From contig NC_133101.1 of NCBI RefSeq assembly GCF_022965805.1, positions 23,646,868 through 23,710,867 on the forward strand: 64,000 bases of DNA, in the 5' to 3' direction. Position 1 is the first letter of the stretch; each line of letters begins with the position of its first letter. The stretch is from Primulina eburnea. Taxonomy: Eukaryota; Streptophyta; Magnoliopsida; Lamiales; Gesneriaceae. Below are positions 10,561 to 21,440 of this stretch, piece by piece. A program made the position numbers and the translations under genes. The notes under the pieces are model-generated. The model made no database searches. It was given only the letters and a program-made list of their open reading frames with translations, and was not told where the DNA came from.

Positions 10561-11717
10561 ATGCCTCCAAGAAAAAAACAATCCAAGGGTGCATCAACAT
10601 CTGCAAATATGATGCAAACAAGTTTTGGGATGAGAAAGCGGAGGAGAACTATGGAAAAATTTTGAACAAAAGCATTGTAAAAGAAAGGGGATTTGATCGG
10701 AGTTTCCCCCGATCCGAAATTGGATTAATGCTTACTGTTCGGCATTGGGAAGAGTTTGGCAGACAGCCACAAGATGCTGTAATTTCATTGGTAAGAGAAT
10801 TTTATGCTAACCTTAAGGTTAAGCATGAACAATTGAAGGTTTTGGTGCGTGGTAAAATGGTAGCTTTTGATGCACATACTATCAATACGCTGTATGGTAT
10901 ACCTCAATGTATGCATGATGAATATAAAGAATACCGGGGTGAGCAAGTTGATTAAAATAATATTCTTCAAACAATATGCATAGAGGGAGCGGAGTGGAGA
11001 ATGAGAGATTATGTGCATATTAGCCTAGCCAAGTCTGATCTGAAAAGTGTTGCCAAAGATTGGTATTCCTTTATTTCTGCTAGAATTAAGTCTACCGAAC
11101 ACACCACCACTGTCATCAAGGAGAGGACAATCCTTATTTTTTGCATCATGACGGGGAAGACAATTGATTTAGGTCAATTGCTTCAGAGTTCGATGCTTGA
11201 TTATGCAAGAGGTAACTCTCCTGGTGGACACCTCCACCCTTCTCTTATCACTGCATTATGCCAGAATGCGGGAGTAACTTAGGCAGTGAATGAAGAATTG
11301 TTAAAGCCGAAAAATGCCATTGTGGTAGTTCAACCACATAGGGCAGTGAGAGGTGAACAAGCTGCGGCACGTCGAGCTGAAAGGGAATTCAACAGAAGAG
11401 CTGCAGAAAGACGTGCTCAGGCTCAAGCTCAAGAACCACAACCACAACCGCAACAAGGAAATATGAGAGATAGGTTGACCCATTTGGAAGAAGAAATGAG
11501 AAATCAACGCCAAGACATGGATGAGTTTCGGTTTAGGACCGATACATTTATGGGATATATGATGGATTTTACGTCTGTCTTGGCTCAGCAATTTCCATCA
11601 GCTTCAACCTCTGGTCATCCATTTCCACCTCCTCCACAGTGGCAACCCATATACCGCCCGCCGGAGTTCCAACCACCACAAGATGACCCAGATGATGGGG
11701 ATGGCAATGACTACTGA
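10561..11717 (+). pseudogene. Env-position ORF of Athila-like element
   Basis: Starts MPPRKKQSKG at 10561. It shifts frame near 10645, then runs in one frame to 11717 with in-frame stops at 10953-10955 and 11280-11282. Recognisable parts are a globular segment (FPRSEIGLMLTVRHWEEFG, VSLVREFYANL-like, YGIPQC), a second segment (YVHISLAKSDLKSVAKDWYSF ... HPSLITALCQNAGV), an arginine/glutamine-rich stretch (RRAAERRAQAQAQEP), a short coiled coil and a proline-rich tail. This matches the ORF that Athila elements carry after pol, often called env-like. I see no signal peptide or membrane segment, so an envelope function is not supported here. Confidence 0.75.
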
Positions 11718-13290
11718 CGGTCGTTGCCCGAGGTATGTGTATTCCTATATTTTTCATGTTTATTTACATCGAGGACGATGCACATATTTAAGTTTCGGGG
11801 AGAGATATTATTTTATTTCGTGTGTTTTATTTTGTGTGTTGTTCATTTTATTTAGTTTTATTTGAGTGTTTTATTTTTTCTTGTGAGTTTGTTGCTTGTG
11901 TGTTTGTAGTGTCATTGTCATGAATTTTTTTATTTGAAATGGCCAATGATGAAAGAAATTTTGCATTAAGAAGAAAAGTCATGCATTACATTCATGTTAA
12001 TCGATCAATTTGAAAAATTTAGAGAACAATCATGAGATTTGGTAAATTTGAGACTTATAATTTCTATACAACTCTGTAATTTTCATTTGATATTGAAATA
12101 AATTTTTGCAAACACATATATGATTGAGGCGATCTTTGATTTTATTTGGGCCTATTTATATTGTTCATAAATATTCAATTGATGCCCTCTTGAGCCTATA
12201 TGAGAAAAGAATTGTGTTCTTAAATTTCTTGGAAGCCAAACACTTTTCTTTTGAATATATGTGTATTTGGTTGATGCATTGAGACACCATTTTTCACGAT
12301 GATTAGATTCTACTTTGTGTTGGTGAATTGAGATTTTGTCTAGAACTATCCAAACATCACTCGATGTGAAATACAGACAAACTATGATTTAATAATGATT
12401 TAGGTGATTTTTTGGATTGATTGAGCCTTTCAAGCTACCAAATAAAAATAATTTATCATTTGTCACCTCTTTGAGCTTATATGAATTCGAATGACACACG
12501 TTAATATGTGTAAAAGACCCCCATTCGATATCCTTTCAAATATCCCACATTTACTACCCCGTTGAATATCTTAAACATTAATTTCCTACCTTCTCAAGGG
12601 AGTAAGAATTCAAAGGATCAAAAAAATTGAAATTCTCCTGCAAAAGTAAAGAAAGAAAAATGATGAATGATGTTTGAGTGAAGAAGTTGGAGAAAAAGTG
12701 GAGAAAAAGAGATGAAATGAATAAAAAAATGAGATAAAAGAAAAAGTGAAGTTTGTAAAAGTGATAAAATTCAACTTACTCCCTTATTTGAACTCCTAAT
12801 CTTTATTTGTAGCCATGAGCCAAGGCCTAACATTACAACCATTGAAAATCCTATTAATCTAGTCATAGTTGTCCAATATACTAGTGGAGAGTGATTGGGA
12901 GGATTTAGCCTATGGACAATCGATAAACACTTCCATTGAGTACGAATCTTGATTAATTTTACACACACCTCATTGCATCAAATATTTATTGGGTATTACT
13001 TTCTTGAATGAATATGGTTTTGAACCCAATCTTTACCAGAAAAGACCTCTTGATTTGTGTTTGTAAAAAAAAAAATTGAAATCGATTGAGAATGTTTTGA
13101 AACATGAGTTGAAGAGATTAGAAATTAAGAAAATTAACCGATTGCATGATTTTATCCGGATGAAAAAGTGGTTGGATTGATTTGACTTGTGAATGCATCA
13201 AGCGTTAGTTAATTTATCTTGAGGCCAAGTTCATATTTCATGACTTGTTTGTTTTTGTTGTTTTGTTTTGCTCGGGACTAGCAAAATCTT
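11718..13290 (+). other. Athila-like 3' noncoding region
   Basis: About 1.6 kb of AT-rich sequence between the env-position ORF and the polypurine tract. No ORF of interest, RNA gene or strong repeat is seen. Long 3' noncoding regions are usual in Athila elements. A purine-rich patch lies near 12640-12760. Confidence 0.7.
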
Positions 13291-13305
13291 AAGTTTGGGA
13301 GAGTT
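13290..13305 (+). promoter_or_regulatory. Polypurine tract of Athila-like element
   Basis: The purine-rich run TTAAGTTTGGGAGAGTT directly abuts the 3' LTR start TGATAAGTG. It would prime plus-strand DNA synthesis. Confidence 0.7.
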
Positions 13306-14641
13306 TGATAAGTGTCATTTATTGTACTTTTATTACTTGTTTTTAACTTAGAATTTTGTGATTCTTGAGCAGGTTTTATGTAATTTGTTGTTGTTTTTGT
13401 TGTTTTAGTTTAGAAGCTTAGAATGAGAGTTTGGAGTAATAAAGTGTTGAATTGGAAAGTGCAAAGGATAAAAATTGCCGAAGCAGCAGCGCACCCACGC
13501 TAACAAAGAGACCGCACTCGCGGTCAATGAAAATCAAATTTCAAGAATTTCTGCCGAAGCTGTACTGCACCCGCGGTCCTTGTTCTAGCGCACCCGCGGT
13601 CTTCGAAAAACAGATTCCGAAAAATCTGTAACTTTGTGGGCTGCGCATGAAAGTTTATGAAAATGGTGTGCTACAATTTGAAACTTGTCTGGACTATAAA
13701 AAGGCATCATTTACTTACCATCTAGGGTATTGGGAAGCCAAGGAAAGGATGGGAGGCTGCTGGAAATGATTGAAGACTCAAGTTCTTCTAGTTCTTGAGA
13801 AATCTTTTGCACAAATCCGGGGACGGAAACAGCACTTCAAAATCTTGTTCTAAGTTCTTCTTTCTTTAATTTTACATTTGATATGTCTTGTTTTAGTGTT
13901 TTATTGTTTTGTTTGTGTTATTATGAGCTAAGTTTTTATGTCTAGAGGAAAGATGGAATAAAACTAGAAACCATGTGTTGAAATCTATGAAGTAAGTTAT
14001 TTAAGTTCTTCATATTGTTCATTTGTATTGTTCTAATCTTAATGCTTTCAATTTATTGTCCATAAGTTGAATGATTTATATGTTTATAATTTATCACTTG
14101 GAAAAGGAAATTATAAAGAAGAAAAGAGAAAAATACATAAATGGTATTTATAGAGTTTGGGAGAGACTATAATGTTATTGAAGCCTATAGAGAATCTAGT
14201 ACTTGATGTGTTATTTATTTGTATATTGTTGATGGGAACATTGCAATAAAATTTTAGATAACCAATATCTATTTAACACTCGGAAGAGGGAGTAGATAAC
14301 TATAGGATTCTTGGCTAATGAATACGAAGGATTTTTATAACATAGCTACAAGAAATTACACATGGTGGATAGTTGAGTGAAATCGGACCTCTAGATCTTT
14401 TATTCCATTGTTATTTGCAATAGTTTGGTGTGATATTTTATTTAAATCCATTGTCAATTTAGTTATTCTTGCAAACAAATCTTTTAATTGATTTTTCTAA
14501 ATAAAATGAGACTATTTTAATTACAAGCATTAATATTACATTTAGATACATACTCCTCGTGGGATCGACACTTGTACTCGATATACATTTTATTACAATT
14601 TGACGTTGTGCACTTGCAAGCAATTAAGAAAACAATCAACA
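13306..14641 (+). repeat. 3' LTR of Athila-like element
   Basis: 1336 bp, TGATAAGTG...ATCAACA, nearly identical to the 5' LTR (1321 bp). It carries three hairpin modules (13511-13524, 13563-13576, 13587-13600) against two in the 5' LTR, and the same TATA-like box at 13695-13704. It is followed by the target duplication AAATC at 14642-14646. Differences between the LTRs are scattered point changes and small indels, so the insertion is not brand new. Confidence 0.93.
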
Positions 14642-14722
14642 AAATCCTACAATTAAGGCCTCACACAAGCATAAAATACATGCAATTGTACAGTAAATTA
14701 ATATATTAAACCAAAGGGTTAC
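14642..14722 (-). other. Intron-like spacer between gag and protease (upstream half)
   Basis: Starts on the minus strand with the GT of GTAACCC at 14722-14721, straight after the gag codons for DSTLIT. It continues through stop codons to the Athila insertion site. It is the donor-side partner of 2512-2810. Confidence 0.5.
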
Positions 14723-15235
14723 CAGTAATCAGTGTCGAGTCTGGCGGTGTCTCGGCCTCCTCGGCATGCATCACACAAGTCCGGCCAGTAGTAAGGCCCT
14801 TGCTCTTAGGGAAGTCCGCTGTATTGTGGCCCTCCTATCCGCAAATGAAACACTTGTAGGTCCCCCATAAGCACTTGTCGATATGTAACTTACCGCACTG
14901 CGGGCAAGGCTTCCTGTCATCTGGTTTAGGCGCTCTTGGCGCTAGCTGTGGCCTCCTAAACTACCCTTTGGGCTTCTGCTGCCCTTTCTGTCTCGGCGGT
15001 CCAGTAAAATGTTTTTTCTGTGGCTGGGAACTGGACTGAGGCTGATGCTGCTTCTGCTACAACTCAAAATATATGTCTCGGAGTGCCTGCTCCGCCTGGA
15101 AGGCACAGGAAGTGGCCTCATCGTAACTCGCCGGTATCATCAGCATCACATCCCGGTGAAGGATAGGTCTCAGTCCATCTATGAAGTGCCGCAGCTTCTG
15201 TCCGACATCCCTAGCAATAAGAGGCACGAAGTGAC
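14723..15235 (-). pseudogene. Outer gypsy Gag, C-terminal part with zinc knuckles
   Basis: On the minus strand the gag core resumes after the foldback element (HFVPLIARDVGQKLRHFIDG, then SYDEATSCAFQAEQALRD). It continues into a Q/P/K-rich linker and two zinc-knuckle-like motifs: CPQCGKLHIDKC, and CFICG followed by a stop and then EGHNTADF, where the final Cys has become Phe. The segment ends with DSTLITG at 14723, where the intron-like spacer begins. At least two in-frame stops are present. Zinc knuckles bind the genomic RNA in the virus-like particle. Confidence 0.82.
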
Positions 15236-15237
15236 GG

Positions 15238-15719
15238 TGTAACGACCCATTACAGGCCCAGTGGATCGCCCATACGGCCCACTGCCCCGATCGACCCAAG
15301 GCTATCCCGATCTTGGGGCCCAACTATGTGGGACCTTGTCCCTCACGGGCTTTCCATAGGCGTCGTACGGGTTACTCATAGAACTCTTCAGCCCATGAAC
15401 TGAAGTCTGTGCCTCCCCAGAGTCGAACCCAAGATCACAAGGGATATATAGATACTTGGCACAACTCTGGTACCAATTGAGCTGGTACCAGAGTTGTGCC
15501 AAGTATCTATATATATCCATGTGATCTTGGGTTCGACTCTGGGGAGGTACAACTTCAGTTCATGGGCTGAAGAGTTCTATGATTAACCCGTACGATGCCT
15601 ATGGAAAGCCCGTGAGGGACAAGGTCTCACATAGTTGGGCCCCAGATCGGGATAGCCTTGGGTCGATCGGGGCAGGGGGCCGTATGGGCGGTCAACTGGG
15701 CCTATAATGGGTCGTTACA
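15238..15719. mobile_element. Palindromic foldback element with tRNA-like boxes (SINE-like inverted dimer)
   Basis: Two arms of about 237 bp (15238-15474 and 15484-15719) are near-perfect inverted repeats around a 9-bp centre. The outer ends are TGTAACGACCC and GGGTCGTTACA. The minus strand of the left arm reads AGCTCAATTGGTACC at the centre and GGTTCGACTCT at 15429-15419, which look like the A and B boxes of a tRNA-type Pol III promoter at tRNA-like spacing. The right arm has the same B box at 15530-15540. It interrupts the outer gag. A possible 3-bp duplication GAC flanks it (15233-15235 and 15720-15722). It could be a head-to-head SINE pair or a foldback/MITE. Confidence 0.75.
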
Positions 15720-15722
15720 GAC

Positions 15723-16233
15723 AGCCCCGATCAAACATGCGGATTAAACTCCGCCACAGATGAGTCCTCCTGACGGAGACTCATCAACTCTCTTGTCAGG
15801 CGGCCCCTGACGTTGGCTGGAAAGTACTTCACGAAAATATCTCCTTGAATCTATCCCATGTAAGGGTAGCCATGTCCACAGCATGAGCGGCTCCCTCCCA
15901 ACACAGGGACGCATCGTCTCTCAACATATAGATGGCGCACCTGGCCTAATCGCCATTCCCCATCTGCAGATACTCAAAATGTAGCTCCAGAGATCGGATC
16001 CATCCCTCTGCTATGAACGGATCAGTAGTACCCCCGAATTCCTTCGGGTTGAGCCGACGGAACTGCTCAAAAACATCCACCTGAGGCCTATGAGCCTGCT
16101 GAACCTGCTCCAGTAGCCTAGCCATATGCTCCAGAACTCGGGCAGCTAGGTCTCCTAGCGGTGGAGGAGGTCCTCTGCCCCCTCCAAAAATCTCATCTTG
16201 CCTATCACTACTGGAATCACGTCTAGGAGGCAT
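15723..16233 (-). pseudogene. Outer gypsy Gag, N-terminal part
   Basis: Minus-strand start MPPRRDSSSDRQDE at 16233, then a Gly/Pro stretch, a short helical region (VLEHMARLLEQVQQAH) and the gag core (FRRLNPKEFGGTTDPFIAEGWIRSLELHFEYL). A stop follows GNGD at 15948-15946. Beyond it the frame carries on with RDDAS and, near 15770, LRQEDSSVAEFNPHV. The foldback element at 15719 splits the core, and gag resumes at 15235. The MPPRR start is common for this kind of gypsy gag. The primer binding site lies 248 bp upstream. Confidence 0.85.
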
Positions 16234-16480
16234 ATCTGATTACAGTCCAATTTATAAACGTAACCCATAACGCAATCAATCTAGTTTTTGAAATAATAAA
16301 CCTTAAATCATAAAAGCAGTTAAACATGTGAAGTAAATCATCGTAAAGCGTGAATAATGTAAACATACATGTGATAACAGTAAATCATTTTAAACATTTA
16401 AAACTTAAAGCTTACAAACTTGAGGCTTTGAAGACTGAGCTACAGAAGATGGCGGCGGCACAACCCTATATAGGAACCTT

Positions 16481-16492
16481 GCTATGATACCA
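16481..16492 (-). promoter_or_regulatory. Primer binding site of outer gypsy element
   Basis: The minus strand reads TGGTATCATAGC, one base different from the initiator-Met tRNA site TGGTATCAGAGC. It lies 2 bp from the LTR end at 16495, which fixes the internal LTR border. Confidence 0.82.
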
Positions 16493-16494
16493 AC

Positions 16495-17275
16495 TAAAAC
16501 GTCTACCGTTTAAAAAACCACGGAAATATTTTATATATATATATATATAAAAGCTCACATTTTGAAATTTATCTTTTAAATAAATTGCATGAATTCAGTC
16601 CTACTAAAAATATCGTTTTAAAATAATCATAAGTAATTACCAATAAAAATATAGCGGAGTGTAAACGATTTAAAATCCTAACATCACACGGTAAAATAAA
16701 ACAGCGTATAAAATACTCATATCCTCTCAATGACATGAAATCATAAATGTGAGGAAAAATCATGAGGTCCTCGGGTCGTGTCGCCCACCATGTCTGCTGA
16801 CTCAGAGTTCAGCACTTCCTGTCCCCTCGACATCGAACTCACCTGCATCACACACACCTAGTGAGTCTAAAGACTTAACACACCTGTACTATAAGTAACA
16901 AATACCTATACATAGCTCACAACAGTGAAAAATATTATACTCAACATAATCTTTCATGAACTTTAAAAGCTTGATGTAAATGTGTCATATACAATCGTGA
17001 CTTGTCAAAACAGTTCATCGTTAACCATCATTCATCATTCATCTTTTATCATTCATCATTTCCATTGGCGAATTCAGTTCATTAGAGGTGATTATCGTAC
17101 ATCATCATTTATGATGGATCCATCATACATAGAACCGCGGTACCCGGCGACTGTCAGACATCAGTGAAAGGATTACCCATCTACTGTGCCTAGGCCTCAT
17201 CATCAGCATTTACATAGACATCTTAAACATTTACATATACTTCGATATCCAGAACTAATTCCCATCATTCAAAAC
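16495..17275 (-). repeat. 5' LTR of outer gypsy element, first part
   Basis: Starts (plus strand) TAAAACGTCTACCG, aligned with TGAAACGTCTGCCC at the border of the solo LTR at 29288. The stretches around 16740-16930 and 29585-29790 clearly correspond (ATGAGGTCCTCGGGT versus TCTGGTCCTCGGGTT; AGTGAGTCTAAAGACT versus AATGAGTCTAAAGACT). It is cut at 17275 by the Sirevirus-like insertion and resumes at 58940. No gene is present. A short TA run lies at 16538-16558. Confidence 0.85.
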
Positions 17276-18295
17276 TGTTGGAAACTTAATTTCAGTTGCT
17301 TGACAAACTAAGTGTTTAATTTATTGGACTAACTAATCAAGTAACCAAACTACCTAAATCAACTGATAGATTTCCTAATTGAAGATTAATGCGAAATTTA
17401 TCAAAGGTAACAAAAACAAGCTGAACTAAACTGACGAAGACAACTGACTGATCAGTTGATATATTCAGTTGTGAGCTTACTAGCGATTACTTATCAGCTG
17501 ATCATTTAGTTGTACAAGTCATCAGTTGTTGAAAAGGACATTCAACCGACAATAGTACAAAGCAGACTGCAACTCATAGTGGAACGCCGCATTTCAGAGT
17601 CTACAGTGTACGAATGTAAGAAGAATATTGACGTGGCAATCAACGGATATATATATTCAAATTATATTTAATGTTACCGTTGAAGAGAAGCCTATAAATA
17701 GGTGAGAAGAGCATTTGAGAAATAAGATACACGTTCTATTCTTTTAAGCTTGTTGTTACGCTGCTGAGATTACTTCTCTTATTCAAGAATCAAAAAACTC
17801 ACACTTATCAGATATATTTGTAGCATTTGAGGCTACTTTTCGAGCTAATAAGCACAAACTGTTTTGTATTTCATTTGATCTTTAACTAGACTAGTTGTGC
17901 TAAGATCAGTCGAAAAACTGTGAGAAATTGTGTAAACTAAGAGTTTCAGCTTTGGCAGTGTTAAGTCCAAATTGAAGTGGGTCTGTACAACTTTTGTATC
18001 GATCAAAGTCTTTTACTGCATATCATATCCTTGTGATAAAAGGGGTGACGTAGGAGTAATTAAAATCTCCGAACATCCATAAATATTTTGTGTTTTTACT
18101 TCAGTTACATACTCTATCTTTCAGTCAGTTTATTTCCACAACTGTTATCAGTTAAACTGATTGTTATTGACCGACAAGATTCCTAGTTTCAGTTTGACAC
18201 AGAACTGACACTTCATTCGAAAAGATTTCAAAATAGTAAGTGTTTATGCAACTCCCCCTTCTAAACAATACCCAACCAATCAACCAATCCTAACA
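17276..18295 (+). repeat. 5' LTR of Sirevirus-like element
   Basis: 1020 bp, TGTTGGAAAC...ATCCTAACA. It matches the combined 3' LTR pieces. A TATA-like TATAAATAGG lies at 17693-17702 and is repeated at 28414-28423. The LTR is rich in TCAGTT/AACTGA, a bias seen through the whole element. Confidence 0.93.
17693..17702 (+). promoter_or_regulatory. TATA-like box in Sirevirus-like 5' LTR
   Basis: TATAAATAGG, conserved in the 3' LTR copy; the likely core promoter. Confidence 0.6.
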
Positions 18296-18297
18296 AG

Positions 18298-18309
18298 TGG
18301 TATCAGAGC
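18298..18309 (+). promoter_or_regulatory. Primer binding site of Sirevirus-like element
   Basis: TGGTATCAGAGC, an exact initiator-Met tRNA type site, 2 bp after the LTR end. Confidence 0.92.
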
Positions 18310-18355
18310 AGTTGAATCTTGTCTCAGAATACTCTTATTCACAAAACTGATCAAC

Positions 18356-19270
18356 ATGTCTTCATTCAATAAAATACCAATGTTTTCCAGAGAAGATTTT
18401 GACGACTGCAAAATCAGAATGCAGGCTCATTTAGCTGCACAAGATGACAAAATGTGGTACGTCATTACTTATGGTCCCATGAAGATACTAAAAGCAAATA
18501 AAGCAGTTGCCATTACTGATGGGGCACCTCATCGCATAGAAAAGCCCAGAGAGGATTGAGCAACTGAAGATAATAGGAAAGCCAACCTAGACAATGTGGC
18601 TAAGGATATCTTATATAAAACGATGGATAAAGTCACTTTCAGCAAAATCAAGATGTGCAAAACTGGCAAAGAGATATGGAAGAAACTGATCCAGCTGTGT
18701 GAAGGAAACGAGCAAACAAAAGAGAACAAGCTATCAATTGCTATTCAGAAATATGACAACATTAAGATGAAGGCTGGAGAATCCATGCATGAATATGATG
18801 AGAGGATCAGTGGTATTATCAATGAGCTTAATGCACATGGAAAAGTGTATTCGAACAAAGAAGTGGCACTGAAGGTGATTAGAGGTCTTCCCAAAGAATG
18901 GGATGTCAAGACCATGGATATGAGAGAGTCAAAGGATCTTAACAAGATTGAACTTCATGACTTGTTTGCTGATCTAAAGGCTTATGAGTTTGAACTACGA
19001 ACCAGAGAAGGTGAACCTTCAACACCAACTACCACAACTGCTTTAACTGCCGTCAGACTGGAACCAACTGGTTCAGCTGACAAATCTGCTGATCAACTGA
19101 GCAATGATGCTATGTCATTGTTTATCAAGAAATTTGGAAGGTGTATGAGGAAAAATGAAGGAAACTTCCAGAAGCAGTGTCAGAAAAATCAGTCCAAAGA
19201 TTAATCTTATCCTTGCTACAACTGTGGCAAATCTGGTCATTTCATAGCAGATTGTCCTAAGCCAAAAAAG
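18356..19270 (+). pseudogene. Gag of Sirevirus-like copia
   Basis: Starts MSSFNKIPMFSREDFDDCK. It contains the copia gag fold (KEIWKKLIQLCEGNEQTKENK, ESMHEYDERISGIINELNAHG, LKVIRGLPKEWD, LHDLFADLKAYEFEL), and the CCHC zinc knuckle CYNCGKSGHFIADC begins at 19214. All are in one frame, interrupted by TGA at 18557-18559 and TAA at 19202-19204, just before the knuckle. Gag forms the virus-like particle and binds RNA. The ATG is 46 bp after the primer site. Confidence 0.9.
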
Positions 19271-20390
19271 GACAGTTGAGGATCAACTGAAAAGGGACCT
19301 ATGAGCACAAAAGAAGGACCAAGGATGACAAGAAATCATCCAAAAAGAAACATGAAGTGCTTTTGGCTGAAGAGAGCAATTCTAAGTGGGCAGAAACTGA
19401 CAGTGAAGAGTCAGAACTAGAAAGCCCAATCAGTTCAAGTGAAGAAGAAGAGGAATTCAAGTGCTTAATGGCTGATGATGCTGAACTGGAGTTATCAAGT
19501 GAACAGGTATTTTACTTCAGCTATACTGATTTCACTCGTGAGGAACTCATTACCACATTACATGACACTGGTACATGAGTATCACAAACTTGCTCGATCA
19601 TTTGAGAAGATTAGAACTGAGCAAACTGATTTCAATGACAATAAAACAGAAACTGATGAGTCAGTTGAACAGTTGAGTCTAAAAAGGGAGATTGCACAAC
19701 AAAAAGCTGAAATGATTGAGAATCGAGCTTTGAAATGTCAGTTAAAAACAGAAATTTCAAAACAAACCGAACTGATTCAAGCTTGGAACAAGTTTTCAGT
19801 TGCATTGATTGAAATGCAGAAATCACAAAAATCAGCTGCTGATAAAATTGGTTTAGGCTTTAACAGTCGTGATGAAAATTATGTAAGTGATACTCAGCCA
19901 AAGTTGAATAAAAACAAAGGAAAATACATTACCTTTGTAAAATCAACTATGGTAAATGAATTCTTAGAACCAAGTAAACCAGCTGTTTAATTGACTTAGA
20001 GTAAGAACAAACGCAAACGGTATGGAATTGGATATAGCTCTGAGAGTTTAACTATTTCAAGAAACTCGGTCACCTAAACGATTCAGTTACAAAAATCACT
20101 ACTCAACGAACGGCTATTACAATTACTACAACTGTATGCCAGTTCAGAACCGATATCAAAAGAACAGTCAGTTGAAGAAGGATACAAATCATATTGTTTC
20201 ATCCTCACATCACACACATACTGCCAAAAATTTGAGTAAACCCATTTGGAACACAGCAACTGGGAAGTCAGTCAGACTGGTCCAAGTCTGGGTTTCTAAA
20301 AGGGTAATCAGTTTAGGACCCAAATGAATATGGGTACCAAAATTATATACTGTATGTGATTCCAGGTAACAAGAACAAACAAAGAATCAA
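19271..20390 (+). pseudogene. Gag-protease linker region, Sirevirus-like
   Basis: An acidic segment (SEESELESPISSSEEEEEF, 19357-19578) and a coiled-coil-like segment (EQLSLKREIAQQKAEMIENRALK, 19475-19990) lie in different frames, so at least one frameshift is present. A poorly conserved stretch follows to the protease. Long charged linkers between gag and protease are common in Sirevirus-type elements. No enzyme motif is present. Confidence 0.65.
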
Positions 20391-21440
20391 CTTGGTATCT
20401 AGACAGTGGCTGTTCGAGGCATATGATAGGAGATGCAAATTTTCAATCTCAACTGATCAAATATACAGGACCAAACATCAGTTTTGAAGACAACTCCAAA
20501 GGTAAAACTGTGGGTAAGGGTAAGCTTATCCATGGTAACTTTACAATTAAAGATGTTTTACTAGTTGAGAATTTGAAGTATAAATTGATAAGCATCAGTC
20601 AGTTATTCGACAATAATTTCTCTGTTCAGTTTGACAAACACACTTGTTCAGTTAGAGACTCAACTTATGAAGTAATCTTAACTGGAAATCATTGTGGAAA
20701 CACTTAGAAAGTCAGTTGGACTGAACAACCTTATGCACCGGTTTGTTTTATTGCTTCCAAGTATTCCAAAAACTGGTTGTGGCATAAGAGGTTGAACCAC
20801 TTAAACTTTAAATCTATTGCCTATCTGAGTAACCATGATCTTGTAACTGGTTTGCCCAAAAAAGTTTTTTCAAAAGAAAAAGTTTGTTCGGCATGTCAGT
20901 TTGATAAACAAGTAAGATCTTCATTCACAAACAGAGGTTGTAAATCATCTTCCCGATGCTTAGAACTATTGCATATGGATCTGTTTGGTCCAATACCAGT
21001 CATGAGTTTAGGGGGAATGAAATACACCTTAGTAGTTGTGGATGATTTTTCAAGATTTACTTGGGTTATTTTTCTCAATTCCAAGGACTAAACTGCTGCA
21101 CAACTGATTAAGCTCTTCAAAATACTTTTCAATGAAAAATCAGTTGGAATTGATCGAATAAGGTCTGAAAGAGGGACTGAATTCATCAATCAAAATCTTT
21201 CAATTTTTTTAAAAAATACTGGAATCAAGCATGAGCTCTCAGCAGCTAGAACACCTCAGCAAAATGGTGTAGCTGAGAGAAGAAATCGGACCCTTAAAGA
21301 AGCTGCTAGAACAATGCTTGCTGATTCTGGTATTTCTCAAAGGTTTTGGGCTGAATCAGTAAACACTACATGTTACACTCAGAACAGATCAATGATTAAT
21401 AAGAATCATATGAAAACACCATATGAGATCTAGCATGGAA
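20391..21440 (+). pseudogene. Protease and integrase core, Sirevirus-like pol
   Basis: The protease active site DSG begins at 20402 and the domain runs to NHCGNT. The pre-integrase zinc domain is WHKRLNHLNF ... CSACQFDKQ. The catalytic core has the first Asp in HMDLFGPI, but the second catalytic position reads RSERGTEF where Asp is expected, an Asp-to-Glu change. The catalytic Glu is in NGVAERRNRTL. A stop at 20705-20707 and one at 21089-21091 lie in the same frame (frame 2). The catalytic change and stops make the integrase inactive. Confidence 0.88.

Larger units (their letters stand above)
2816..14641 (+). mobile_element. Athila-like Ty3/gypsy retrotransposon with env-position ORF
   Basis: A complete 11.8-kb insertion: 5' LTR 2816-4136, Asp-type primer binding site, gag-pro-RT-RNase H-integrase 4278-9534, env-position ORF about 10561-11717, long 3' untranslated part, polypurine tract, 3' LTR 13306-14641. 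The 5-bp target duplication AAATC is present at 2811-2815 and 14642-14646. It sits in the gag-protease spacer of the outer element. The gag wording (for example NNFELKPALINMVQQNKFGG) and the primer site are characteristic of the Athila lineage. Stops and frameshifts in every gene show it is no longer autonomous. Confidence 0.93.

Noticed and set aside
15419..15540. A genuine tRNA gene in the foldback element
   Set aside because: The B box and A box match in part but no cloverleaf with acceptor pairing could be drawn, and the copies are in inverted arms.
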